DNA from: Mucidula mucida
Lineage: Eukaryota; Basidiomycota; Agaricomycetes; Agaricales; Physalacriaceae
Assembly: GCA_015501055.1 (NCBI GenBank)
Contig: JADNYV010000888.1
Span: 1-13,476 of the forward strand
DNA length: 13,476 nt
Direction: 5' to 3'
Shown: positions 1-8,821 of the stretch, piece after piece
Position numbering within the stretch: position 1 is the stretch's first letter
Layout of the letters: each line of letters opens with the position of its first letter
Position numbers and translations under genes: made by a program
The notes under the pieces: generated by a model
Databases searched by the model: none
What the model was told of the DNA's origin: nothing
The model's input: the letters and a program-made list of their open reading frames with translations, nothing else

Positions 1-80
1 TGGAACTTTATGTTGGGCCAATAGGCGGTATATTTCGGCTTGGCTTGGTTCGTGTGGAGGGCTCCCGCCAATAGTCCTTT
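1..80. repeat. Left arm of FunK1 inverted homology
   Basis: This arm is inverted relative to 843-924. The first 39 bases counted from position 80 differ at one site. The next 41 or so differ at about ten sites plus a 2-base gap, mostly at third codon positions. The arm is the KDYWREP...HKVP coding segment shared by the two FunK1 pieces. Confidence 0.93.
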
Positions 81-836
81 ATGAAGAAGAGGCCAGAACG
101 AGATGTCAGTGACGGCGGGGCATTGTCAACATAATTGTCAAGGTCCTTCGAGGGATCGTATGCCAAGCTTCAACGCGTGGAGCGGGAGAAGGGCGAAAGA
201 CACCCCCAGTGGAATTTAGGGGCAGGAATGATAAAACGGCGCGTAGTTCCGTCGACGGTGAGCGTTACCCAGAAGAGTCTCTCGGAAACTGGCGCTACGT
301 CTGCACGGACAGCTTTTGCCTCGCAGTGCAACATGTCACTGTGGTAGAGGGAGAACTTTGCTCGTGCGCGCTCTGCATCAGGATCGTCATCAGCTACGGG
401 CGTGACTGTGGGGTCTAATCCGCGTTGGGTGCGCGTGAGCTGAGCAAAGCGCAAATAAAACTCGAAGAGAATCAGGGCTCCTGGTCCCTCGGTGTACTTG
501 AAACAATTGGTGACAATCAACCCTCAGCGATCCCATCGAACCAAGCGAGCATAACCACCCACGACGACCACCGTGAACAAATGCCCACGAAACATCAAGG
601 ACATGGTAATAGCGGCGGAGGCTGAGATCTGTCCACGCGCCTTCTATCCGACCACAGAATTCCTCTCCCCAGGAAAGACGTTTTCCGCAAGCGGGGTGTC
701 TGCCTGTTCATTGTCATCTTTGTCGTCAGATACTTCCTCGGGTTCAACCTCATCGTCCATCACCTCTTCATTGACCTCCACATGCTCACCAGAAGCGCTC
801 GTCTTGCAATCCACATATGGATCAGAGCTACTGTGC
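1..836 (-). pseudogene. FunK1-type fungal kinase, N-terminal part, decayed
   Basis: Read from 836 down to about 40, one minus-strand frame stays colinear with the N-terminal region of FunK1-type (fungal-specific) protein kinases. It shows an acidic linker (EVNEEVMDDEVEPEE), then ARLVRWDR, LRFAQLT-TQRG-DPTVTP, TLTVDGTTRRFIIPAPKF, LSPFSRSTR and IKDYWREPSTRTK. Three in-frame stops interrupt it: TAG at 646-644, TGA at 526-524 and TGA at 172-170. Each sits inside an otherwise well-matching stretch, so they look like point mutations rather than intron ends. A 2-base loss near position 41 then shifts the frame, after which AEIYRLLAQHKVP is legible up to the window edge. The catalytic part would lie to the left, outside the window. 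The family is assigned by motif recognition only; the substrate is unknown. The piece is non-functional as it stands unless translated from an unseen allele. Confidence 0.82.
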
Positions 837-841
837 CTTTT

Positions 842-2365
842 GAAAGGACTATTGGCGGGAGCCCTCCACGCGAACCAAGCCTGAAGCTGATATCTACCGT
901 CTATTGGTGAAACACAAGGTTCCGAATGTTGCGGAGATGGAGGTGGGGGGCGACATTCCGGGCATGATCACCCGTACGCAGGAAGTGGAATTTTTGGCGT
1001 TCGCTCATAATCTGCCAAACGGGCGGAAATATCATCACCTAAGGCTGCCGCTTCAATGTCATCGCATCTTTCTGTGTACTATCGCTCGAGATCTTACGGC
1101 ATTTGGAAACTGTAAAACGCTTTTGACATGCGTCGCGGATGCCATGGAAGGTACGTCTCTACTTCTACTATATACACCCTGGATTCTCACAAACTTTGAA
1201 TAGCCGCACAAGCAGCATTTACTCTCGCGCGGATCCTGCACCGTGATATCAGTGTCGGCAACATCATGATTACTCCGAAAGACAGAGGAGTGTTGATCGA
1301 TTGGGATCTCTGTCTGGTGCTTGACTCGAATGTTGTGACACATCGCCCCGGAAGAACAGTACGTCTCTTGCAACGCCATTTATAGGGTATACTCATCATT
1401 TCGGTAAGGAACATGGCAATTCGTTTCGGTTCATTTACTTAACGGGAGGCTGCCGCATGGGGGTGACGCAGGAAAGCAAAGCGTCACCCATAGTCTTGTA
1501 GATGACCGGGAATCCGTGTTTTGGGTGCTGCTCTACAGTGCGCTGCTTCATCTAAAGCATAAATCCCCCCAACAGACCTCCACGGTAAGCTAATCAAGTG
1601 GTTCAATTTCAACACCGTGGACAACTATCACAGGGACACTGGCGGTGACGAGAAATTGAACTGTCTAAGAGGATGGGCCGATTACGTCCGCACCCGGGTC
1701 TGAATGCGTTGTTTACCGAGCTCGCCCAGGTATTCATGTACCGATACAGGGGATTTGAGGACTCCGATCCAAAAGTCGAGGCATTGAAGGCCTCTTACCT
1801 CTGGACCGTGGCACAGGATGGGCCGGATTCCGTGCACGTAAGGACGACGCCATATGGGCAATATGTCCTGGGTGGGCAGCACATGGAGAGTGCAAGTTGG
1901 CTGTATGACACCTTGCGCCGATATGCCAAGGACATGCCAACACCGGTGCAACCTGCAGCAGTCAAAGATCCGGAGCGCAGCGCCTGCTGTGCCGTTCCAG
2001 TCATTTACGACTTTGTCGTTAACCAGTTCTATCCCTCATTCATGGCCACTGCTACCAGAAACCGGACGAAATTTCGAGAGGCGGCGTTCACCGTCCCTCG
2101 GCTGCATGGCTTGGGAGGGCACTCTTTTACGAGCTCCCAGGTCTCGACTCCGGCTTCACAGGGATCGAATCGCATTGATCTGAACCTCGATGACTTGGAC
2201 GAGGAGGAAGACGATGAAGAAGAGCCTCAGAGGAAGAGAGTAAATGGATCGTTGGGCGGAGAGCGCGAAGGGGCTAGGAGAGTGAGAGCGCATGTTCGCT
2301 GTCGCTGTCTTGTGCAGGTATGTTGTTCAGGCAGCGACACAGAAATTCGAACGCTTCCGTTTTGA
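842..2365 (+). pseudogene. FunK1-type fungal kinase, catalytic core and C-terminus, 5'-truncated
   Basis: The homology starts abruptly at KDYWREPSTRTK and continues through HKVPNVAEMEVGGD. An intron at 1151-1203 (GTACGT...ATAG) joins DAME to AAQAAF. Next come the catalytic motif HRDISVGNIM (about 1240-1270) and the metal-binding-type IDWDLC (about 1296-1313). A second intron lies at about 1359-1408, before GTWQFVS. There the exon ends aca|gtacgt, one base short of the frame needed for the family motif RTGTWQF, so a G seems to be lost at the donor. A frameshift in a C6 run near 1565 follows, then DLHGKLIKWFNFN and GWADYVRTR, then another shift near 1690. The long frame from 1673 gives the C-terminal region (LNALFTELAQVF, MESASWLYDTLRRYA) with a D/E-rich tail and a basic end. 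The N-terminal lobe is missing on this strand. Kinase activity is not expected. Confidence 0.85.
843..924. repeat. Right arm of FunK1 inverted homology
   Basis: Reverse-complement partner of 1-80. It begins at a near-palindromic junction (ccttttgaaagg, 836-847) exactly where the minus-strand FunK1 reading ends, so the two pieces abut with almost no spacer. Confidence 0.93.
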
Positions 2366-3180
2366 CATTCCTATTGTCTTCGCTCCCTAAAGAAACTCTG
2401 AGAGGCTGACTTCAATCATGTAGTTCCTCTACATTCTTCAGGAACCTGAAATAGGTAGTTCCAGGCCCAAATGCTGTTGATGGCGTCCGAGCAACAGTCT
2501 TTCGCGTGTTTTGTTTTCTGCAGCGCTCGCCGAACACTTTGCCTGACGAAACGAACACAGATCCTGAGCTACCAAGCATCCAGAAGATAAAGGGACGAAT
2601 TTCAGTCACATCTACCATTGTACTAGCAAGCAAAGACTCGAATTGTGGCAAAATCCTCATGGCGGTTTTTGTTGAAAGAGAACGTGATCGAGTTGGACCA
2701 GACGCGGCCCGGGATTGCCGCTCGTTGACCGATTATTTTGTTCCTGAACTATCACTTATACTAGGCGTCACTGTCGCATTCAAACCTTTTCCAGCTCACT
2801 TGGAAGACCAAATTGAAGCGGGCCATGTCACTATGGACAGCGGGAGCAGCTCACTTGATATCTCCCCATCGCGATCAGCGTCTCTTAGCGCGTACTTGTA
2901 GCCGTCTTGCAACGCTGATACGATTGACAACGCGCCCGTCATCGTGCTCGACGCGCCACAGGCCATAGAAGTGGATAGCGTCGTTTTGCACCCAATTATC
3001 GACCGTTCCCCGACGGCTAGGAACATCTGTTGGTGAAAGCCTGTTCTTGGCGTTTCAACTCTTGCGACTCCGAGAGTCGTTTCACAGGACCCTCCTGTAC
3101 GCGTAGCGCGTGTTCTCGTCACACTTCTTCGGTTAAGACATGACACCTCCTACTCACATCATCGGATTTTCCTCCTCGCT
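2366..3180. other. Intergenic stretch, nothing recognised
   Basis: Open frames exist on both strands (131 codons plus at 2506-2901; 116 codons minus at 3146-2796). They overlap each other, match no family I know, and lack a convincing promoter or start. A pyrimidine-rich run ending in ctgcag at 2511-2522 looks like an intron acceptor, so a decayed gene fragment is possible. Confidence 0.5.
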
Positions 3181-3200
3181 TCTCTGATGTCTATCAGAAT

Positions 3201-3256
3201 CCTATAAAACACGCTGACGCTCTCTCTGTTCCCCATCAAATCAACCAGACCCCACT
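3201..3256 (+). promoter_or_regulatory. TATA box and leader of the epoxide hydrolase pseudogene
   Basis: CCTATAAAAC at 3201-3210 lies about 54 bases before the ATG at 3257. It is followed by a pyrimidine-rich stretch (gctctctctgttcccc) and a C/A-rich leader. This is a normal-looking fungal core promoter, so the promoter has survived better than the gene it serves. Confidence 0.7.
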
Positions 3257-4812
3257 ATGTCGAGTGAAAGAGTGTACCAAATCGCTGTCTCGAACAATAA
3301 GCTTCTTCGTCGCAAAATCGCCCTTTGTGTCTTTCCCGATGAACTCAAGGACACTGGCTGGGACTATGGCGTCCCTCTCGCAGCCATGCGCCGCCTCGTG
3401 CATTATTGGAAGACTGGCGCGTGCAGGAAGCCGCTATCAATGCTGAACTTCCCCGGTTCACCCGCGACATCAAGGTCGACGGCTTTGGGGCGCTCGATAT
3501 CCATTACGTGCATCAGAAAAGCAAGACCGTTGATGCTATCCCGCTTTATATTTATTTGTACATGAGTGTACGTCGACTTTCAGTCAATTAATCTTTTTTC
3601 GATGTTGAGGGCGCGTTAGGGCCGAGCAGTTTCTGGAGGTTCGCAAGATGCTTCCCCTTCTCTCAGCTGGGACTCCAAGTTTCCACGTCGTTGCGCTGAG
3701 TCTTCCGGGCTTTTGGTTTTCTTCTCTGAAGCGCCTTCGAAGAAAGGGTTCAGAGTCAATCAGTATGCCGAGGTATGTGATTGCTATCATCTTATTTCTG
3801 ACGCTGCTAAGGTTCGCACAGGTTTCTCATAAAGTGATGATGGCGCTTAGTTATAGCGAGTATGGTGAGTCTAACGCACGCGCGTTTGTTTGTTATGTAC
3901 TTCGATTGACGAAGAACCAGTTACTCACGGCGGTGATTTGGGTACCATGGTAAGTTACCTTCCTTGGCGTCACAATTGCCATTCATTTTACGACGCCCAT
4001 GTAGATCACTCGCGCGATGGCTCTCAAGTACGGCAGCAAGCATGTCGAAGCGTGGCACACTTCTTTACCTTAGCGGGGAGCCGCGATAGGTGCGAATCAA
4101 ACCTACTAACATACGAGCAGTGGATTCCCACCGCCCCCTACGCGGCCCATCGCGTTTCTTGAACGCCTGCTTACGCCGTACACTGCCTCCAAATAGGCCG
4201 GCGCGCAAAAGGCCCAATGGTTCAGTTGAAGCCGATACTTCTTGCAGCAATCGACGAGGCCTCAGACTCTTGGTATGCCGCTCTTGTCGCTCCAGCGCGA
4301 CGATGAAGGCTGATTCACCCGCGATAGGATACTCTCTGGCGGACTCGCCAGTCGGATTGCTGGCTTGGCTTTACGAAAAGCTCCTCGACTGGACCGACGA
4401 GTACCCATGGACTGATCACGGATGATGAAGGTATATAATCATATTCCGTATCTTGCAGGCGCGTTTACTGACGACAATGTTTCAGTCCTGACTTGGATCT
4501 CTGTATACCTCTTTTCTCGAGCCTAGCCGACCGCGTCTACGCGGATCTACTATGAGACGTATCAAAGCGGAGACATCTACGCGATCTTCCCAGGGGACAT
4601 GGGTGTTTCGTCCTATATCGTAAGAGATTCCAGTCCTATTTCGACATCCGACTCACGGGCCTGGCTAGGTGGTCACGACGAACGGCAATCTTGTGTTTAG
4701 CAACAACACGCATGCTTGGGAGCCTCCAGAGGGGTTGGTGGGGGATTTGAGGAGAATGTTTGGGAAGGGCAATCCGGCGTTTGCTGTTGTTTCTGAGAGA
4801 AGTGGATATTAG
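3257..4812 (+). pseudogene. Epoxide hydrolase (EHN plus alpha/beta-hydrolase), decayed
   Basis: The intact enzyme would open epoxides to diols using an Asp nucleophile. The N-terminal EHN domain starts at ATG 3257 (LCVFPDELKDTGWDYGVPL), shifts frame near 3411, then resumes as DWRVQEAAINAELPRFTRDI, VDGFGALDIHYVHQKSK. The HGxPG oxyanion segment near 3560-3630 is destroyed around a remnant intron. Next are FLEVRKMLPLLSAG, FHVVALSLPGF, a frameshift near 3720, and SKKGFRVNQYAE. Clean introns lie at 3773-3821, 3865-3920, 3950-4004, 4431-4485 and 4620-4668; a 31-base remnant lies at 4090-4120. The nucleophile motif survives as THGGDLGTM (3921-3949), with L where W is usual. Further on are ITRAMALKYGSKHVEAWHT, a TAG in frame, [31 protein letters not shown] with TAG at 4524-4526, RIYYETYQSGDIYAIFPG, and a C-terminus LVGDLRRMFGKG...SERSGY ending at TAG 4810-4812. 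At least five breaks make it non-functional. Confidence 0.88.
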
Positions 4813-4828
4813 TGTGGTGGTCAGAACT

Positions 4829-5053
4829 ATGACTACAAGACGATTCTCTCTTGAAATCCTTGACTCCTACAGAACTCTCATCGACAGCATGAAGGTACTA
4901 CTCCACCTACTATCTGAGCGTAGGATTTGCTATGGAAATCTTTAGCAGTGTACATTTGAGATGCTCGTGGATGTATCTCGCCTTTCCGAACGCTCTGCCA
5001 AATGGGACTACAGCCCCTTCTTGAGACCGAAAACACGTCTTTGTTGGGACTGA
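4829..5053 (+). CDS. Weak two-exon candidate, 57 aa, unrecognised
   Basis: ATG at 4829 opens 22 codons (MTTRRFSLEILDSYRTLIDS...). A possible intron at 4895-4945 (GTACTA...TTTAG, 51 bases) follows, then 36 codons to TGA at 5051-5053 (CTFEMLVDVSRLSERSAKWD...). Frame is kept across the junction and the intron length is typical here. I see no TATA box, the start lies only 17 bases after the epoxide hydrolase stop, and I recognise no domain. It could be an exon pair of a longer decayed gene rather than a gene in its own right. Confidence 0.25.
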
Positions 5054-5222
5054 ACTTGACCTCACCATTGCGCTAGTTCATTTTCGCCACATGCGGCGCC
5101 GCGCCAAACGCCTAGTGCTCAGTTCTTTCACAGAGTCAAATGGAGGAAACTAGAAATGATTTGGATAACCATCTCGCGACCATAGTCGCCCACGCGAAGA
5201 GCGCTGACCGGGCTTACGTGCG

Positions 5223-5452
5223 CAACTCAGAAAAAGGAAAAGCTTCAACCACTATTCTGTTTCCGGGATTAGGGACCAGCCCCTCACCCTTCTTCAGGTG
5301 ACCTTCCGGTAGCATGCCTTGCTCAGTCCTAGCGCTTTGGACACGAAGTCCTCAGACCGAACACCGTACCGGTAGGCCAACTTCCGTCGGTGCTGGTTCT
5401 ACTTGTCAAAGACATTTACGAAGTGATCCAGTCATGCGCCTTCTTGGTCACC
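5223..5452. repeat. Left arm of long diverged inverted repeat
   Basis: The reverse complement of 8822-9055 aligns here with scattered substitutions and small indels. The best block is 26 identical bases (5333-5358 against 8908-8933). Other matching blocks include ctgtttcc-gg (5258-5268), cccttcttc-ggtgaccttccggtagcatg (about 5286-5314) and atgcgccttcttggtcacc at the inner end. A short plus-strand frame, ATG 5140 to TGA 5301 (53 codons), runs into the arm. A reading IYEVIQSCAFLVT (5415-5452) has a counterpart IYGVIQPCAFLVT in the other arm, so the repeat may be old coding sequence. Confidence 0.85.
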
Positions 5453-5519
5453 CTAAGATCCTCCATGACCATGCACCATGGACTCTCTTATATAGCCTTA
5501 TCCACGTAAAGGAGTCGTG

Positions 5520-6670
5520 TTAGCCTTTTTGTCTTACGGAGTATCGACAGTGTGATCTGTCGATGACTCCTATGCACAGTGAAGGAGGACTTCTGGCATT
5601 CCGCCGCTCGGACTCAACATGCAGAGAGTGGTTCAAACAAGTGTCGTTCATTCTACTTATGAAGTAGAAATGTTCCAGTAACTGACTATGGCATACAACA
5701 TAATGGATAAGAGAAGGTAGGTCGTAGTTTGGGCTCCGTTGAGGGATGTACAGTGCGAAAGGCAATGGCGGAGAGTCTGACATAACGATACATAAGATTC
5801 TGGCGCTGAATGAGTACCGGAAGGCCACGTAAGACTGAAAACCTACAGCATCTATCGGGGTTCCGCAGGTTTTGAGGATGAGCTCAAACTTGTGGAAAGC
5901 TATATAGTTGAGATACAATACATGGTCGTTCACACCGAATCCTACCTTTGATGTCGAAGCGGCCGACTTTGCATTGGCCTTCTCAAAGTTTTTCTAAAGG
6001 ATGTCATTCAGTCATTGCACATAGAAGCGAGAGGCGACATACATGAGGGCTCCCATCTTTTCCAACTCGTGCAGGCCGCACCTGATGTACATGATAAGTA
6101 GAAGCTTTCTTACCTGTCTATATCGCCAAGTAGATTGTCGATGAAGTGATACAATGCGGTATGAAAAGAACGCACCTGTTTCAGCGACTTTGCACGAGAT
6201 GATCCCGCGGGCTTGAGTCGTTTGGCCGGGGTTTCCGTTTCGAGCGATGCTTCACCGCCACCTTCCTTACCGGAAAGACACGCTTCTGCGGCATTGACAT
6301 CGTGTTTCCTCTTGGCGGTCGGAGAAAGGGCATCGATGTTGGGAATAGTTGCCAGCGGGAGCCGAAGAGCATCGTGTTCTGTATATTTAAAGACAAGGAG
6401 AGGCGTGAAAGAGGAAGAGTAGAATGTACCGGTATCCTGCGTCACTTGAAGACACATGCCTTTCTGCAGAACAATGAGCCCTGGAATTCTACACCGGCGA
6501 ATACGTACCCTCTTCGACCTAGGACTAGTAACGGTACGTCCCTGGAATCGCGAAAGGCATGAGGACAGTTAAGCCAAAGATTGGATATCGCGTACCGTCT
6601 CGACAGAGGTCTATAGCAGTTGATTAACAAGAACGAGTAGTACTAGGAAGGCGTTACTCACAGGCGACAT
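5520..6670 (-). pseudogene. Decayed multi-exon gene of unrecognised family
   Basis: A chain of minus-strand exons is colinear over 1.1 kb. A possible start is ATG 6670-6668 (MSP), followed at once by a GTGAGT donor and an acceptor ending in CTATAG. A reading LWLNCPHAFRDSRDVPLLV...RRGYVFAGVEFQGSLFC runs to a stop near 6440. With a one-base shift the chain continues as QVTQDTGTFYSSSFTPLLVF, DALRLPLATIPNIDA, and a basic linker with nuclear-signal-like KRKH and AKRLKP. It goes on to HTALYHFIDNLLGDIDR and, after a 32-base intron remnant (6115-6084), CGLHELEKMGALMYVASRFY. TGA and TAG interrupt where Trp would fit (VQ-stop-LNDIL-stop-KNFEKAN). Then come LNYIAFHKFELILK, SYVAFRYSFSARI and PPLPFALYIPQ to TAA 5522-5520. 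Colinearity suggests a formerly real protein of about 350 residues. I cannot name the family or a function. Confidence 0.55.
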
Positions 6671-6785
6671 GATTGAATCTTCGTTCTGAACAGAGGGAAC
6701 GATGTCGTCAACCTACGCCTATTGAGCGTGGTGAAGGTAGGGGAAGGATTAGGCGTACCGCGTCGATGGGAACGGTGATGATAGG

Positions 6786-7231
6786 CTAGGAAAGAGGAAT
6801 GATTAAAGGCGAGTTGCTGTACGAGGCGCCGCTGACACTTGGATTGGCATAGTTTGCAGAGGCTGCAGAATCATGAGATACGAACGGCAAGACGAAACGA
6901 TGAAGAACGTACAGCCCAGGACGTTTTTGTAAAAGTCTTCCAGGTCCTGTCGAATTTCCGCGTTGATTTTTCTGGTCTCGGCGAGATTCTTGGTGATTTC
7001 CGCACGGTCTTTGTAAATCTGCTGTTTCGAGAGGTTAATAAGCTGTATGTTCGTATCGGCGAGTTGGTCGGCGAGATCCCTTCGGCGGGCAAGGAGATCC
7101 TTGAGAGTAGATGAGGTCGGAGCAATAGCGGCTTCGTCGAGCTCGTCGAAGACTTGGTCCAGGGCGATTTCGATTTCTCTGATGCGAGAGGAGAGCACTT
7201 TGAACTCGGGTAAAGCAGGGCAAGTAGACAT
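6786..7231 (-). CDS. Small coiled-coil protein, 131 aa, unrecognised
   Basis: The start is ATG 7231-7229, chosen over an in-frame ATG upstream. It lies about 42 bases after a TATA box, and its context ACCACCATGTC is good; the upstream ATG would overlap the TATA box. Exon 1 (7231-6913) encodes MSTCPALPEFKVLSSRIREI and then a long charged heptad-like helix. That helix includes IALDQVFDELDEA, LKDLLARRRDLADQLADTN and AEITKNLAETRKINAEIRQD, typical of a dimeric coiled coil. An intron at 6912-6863 (GTACGT...CTGCAG, exactly 50 bases) leads to a Ser/Asn-rich tail ending at TAG 6788-6786. If unspliced, the frame instead ends at 6803 with a 142-residue product. No stops or shifts are seen, so the gene may be live. 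There is no signal peptide or membrane segment. Its role is unknown; it is divergently arranged with the gene at 7517. Confidence 0.6.
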
Positions 7232-7270
7232 GGTGGTACGAGATAGAGAAAGGGCGATCTGGTGCAGGCG

Positions 7271-7280
7271 GTATTTATAC
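7271..7280 (-). promoter_or_regulatory. TATA box of the coiled-coil gene
   Basis: GTATAAATAC on the minus strand, about 40-50 bases before ATG 7231. Between them lies a C/T-rich initiator-like stretch (cgccctttctctatctcg). Confidence 0.65.
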
Positions 7281-7430
7281 CTACGCGCCACAATCCTACC
7301 AAACAAATACAATCTAAAGCATGCGCGATTCCTGTCGTCGTGGCACGCTTAACGCGCTTTTTACGCGTCAAAATGAAGAAGGACATGGTGGTGAGAAACA
7401 GAGAGCAAATTGCGTAATGGCGGTGCGACC

Positions 7431-7450
7431 CTGGCATCTGTGGATGCCAG
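7431..7450. promoter_or_regulatory. 20-base palindrome abutting a TATA box, possible operator
   Basis: CTGGCATC-TGTG-GATGCCAG is a perfect inverted repeat with 8-base arms and a 4-base spacer. It ends at the base before the TATATAT at 7451-7457. Position and symmetry fit a binding site for a dimeric regulator of the plus-strand gene, or of both divergent genes. An accidental hairpin cannot be excluded. Confidence 0.5.
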
Positions 7451-7458
7451 TATATATG
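7451..7458 (+). promoter_or_regulatory. TATA box of the 7517 gene
   Basis: TATATATG lies about 60 bases before ATG 7517, followed by a pyrimidine-rich leader (gcttccgactttcatctacacc). Confidence 0.6.
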
Positions 7459-7516
7459 TCTGCCGCCGATCATGCACGCGACTTGCTTCCGACTTTCATC
7501 TACACCTATTCCTGCT

Positions 7517-8067
7517 ATGGCTCTCAAACGCCCTTACTCGGACGAATGGCATGATTTCAGCGAGGACACCATGAACTGGACGTGCGATACGACTGTTATC
7601 TCAAGAACCGATCTCGAGGAGGCCCACAACAGTCGATATCAATTCAAGAAACGCGTCTGCAACGCCAAGCGAGGGATGCAGCCGAGTAAGCTTCATCTCG
7701 CCTATTCTGATTGTATGAAATGAGCGGCTACTAGAGCCTCGCTACGTCCTGGACCCCCCAGTGTCAAGACCATCGTGAGCTAGATTACCTGTGCCACGAA
7801 CATTTCTACTGCTCAACTCCGTCATGCAGGCCCTCTCCAAGTTTTGTTGATCCTGCCAGTATGTTACACGCTCTCCTTTATCTTACTATAGTAATTCTAC
7901 GTCTACTAGCTCGACCACCGAGTAATCCCGCGCAGGTCCGAGGCGTTCTCCTCGAGGATAATATTGGGCGTGATAGGTTTACTGTCGACATTTCCAAATT
8001 CAAGACACTCGAAAAGAGCACACGGAGCTCTGTAGCCACTATTAATGACGAGAACAGTGCGTTTTAA
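7517..8067 (+). CDS. Three-exon gene, 148 aa, unrecognised
   Basis: The model joins 7517-7685, 7735-7774 and 7830-8067. Introns at 7686-7734 (GTAAGC...CTAG, 49 bases) and 7775-7829 (GTGAGC...GCAG, 55 bases) keep the frame throughout. A third GT...AG pair at 7859-7891 is a multiple of three, so it could be optional. The start was chosen as the in-frame ATG after the TATA box and leader; an earlier in-frame ATG at 7472 lies only 14 bases past the TATA box. Exon 1 encodes MALKRPYSDEWHDFSEDTMN and a basic stretch (QFKKRVCNAKRG). Exon 2 gives KPRYVLDPPVSRPS. The last exon is Ser/Pro-rich at first, then VRGVLLEDNIGRDRFTVDIS and a polar tail ending at TAA. No signal peptide or known domain is visible. 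The tidy splicing argues that it is, or recently was, a working gene. Confidence 0.5.
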
Positions 8068-8821
8068 AATGCTTCCGCCTATACCTCTCGTCTTGATGGC
8101 GTCGTTTCAGCTCCGCCCACGATCAAGGCGAAGACAAGCCTAAGCTCGCTTTTCAGTATATATTAACGGCAAGACCTCGGCGTTCCTCGAGCTGTTATAT
8201 ATGCTGCGCGTCGCTAACCATGGTCTAGAGCTCAACACATTTACGAGACCCTTTCGTCCTAGTTCAACCTAACACATCGTATGTCTTCGATACCCTCACT
8301 CAAAACGAACTAATTTCTTGCTCTTAGCCGTCCCAATGTACAATCTAGCAAAGCTTAGCCAATGTAGGCCGTCTATCATGTCGTCGCCATACCATTCTGT
8401 AGACGATTCCCGCTTGTTTGACTCTTGAACATTGGTCCCACTCGGAATATATGTAGGAACATACTACGAAGTAGTCCTAGCGATGACAACTAAATATGCG
8501 CAATTTGTATTATCAATTCCGCGTCGTATTAACAGTCAGCGCAACCTGTGAGGCGAGATGATGTAGTCCTGCGGTCCCTGTCGTAGACGTAATTTTGCCT
8601 TGATGAACATGTCTACCGCATCTGAAAGTGTGACATCACGCGCTGCCTCGTACTAATTCACGAGTCCTAACAACGAATGGGCCACACTTCATGTATTCCA
8701 CCTCGTACAGATGATGCCTTGCATAGCCACTACACTTTGAACGAGACAGAACCCTGAACTGTTGAAGCTCCTCACTTCTGTACCTATGATATAGTAAGGT
8801 ACTCCAAGGAGTATCTCATAT
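8068..8821. other. Non-coding stretch, nothing recognised
   Basis: Stops are frequent in all frames and no open frame of useful length is present. There are no recognisable motifs, RNA genes or simple repeats. It probably holds the 3' flank of the 7517 gene and old decayed DNA leading to the inverted-repeat arm. Confidence 0.5.

Noticed and set aside
1059..1414. Minus-strand open frames of 75-106 codons
   Set aside because: They are antisense to the FunK1 core, whose HRD and IDWDLC motifs and intron make the plus strand the coding one.
2506..3146. Overlapping open frames on both strands (131 and 116 codons) as a gene
   Set aside because: No family resemblance, no promoter fitting either, and the two contradict each other; kept only as an unassigned stretch.
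5520..6670. TET/JBP dioxygenase or a third FunK1 copy as the identity of the decayed gene
   Set aside because: I cannot find the iron-binding HxD pattern of the dioxygenases or any FunK1 motif in the readable blocks.
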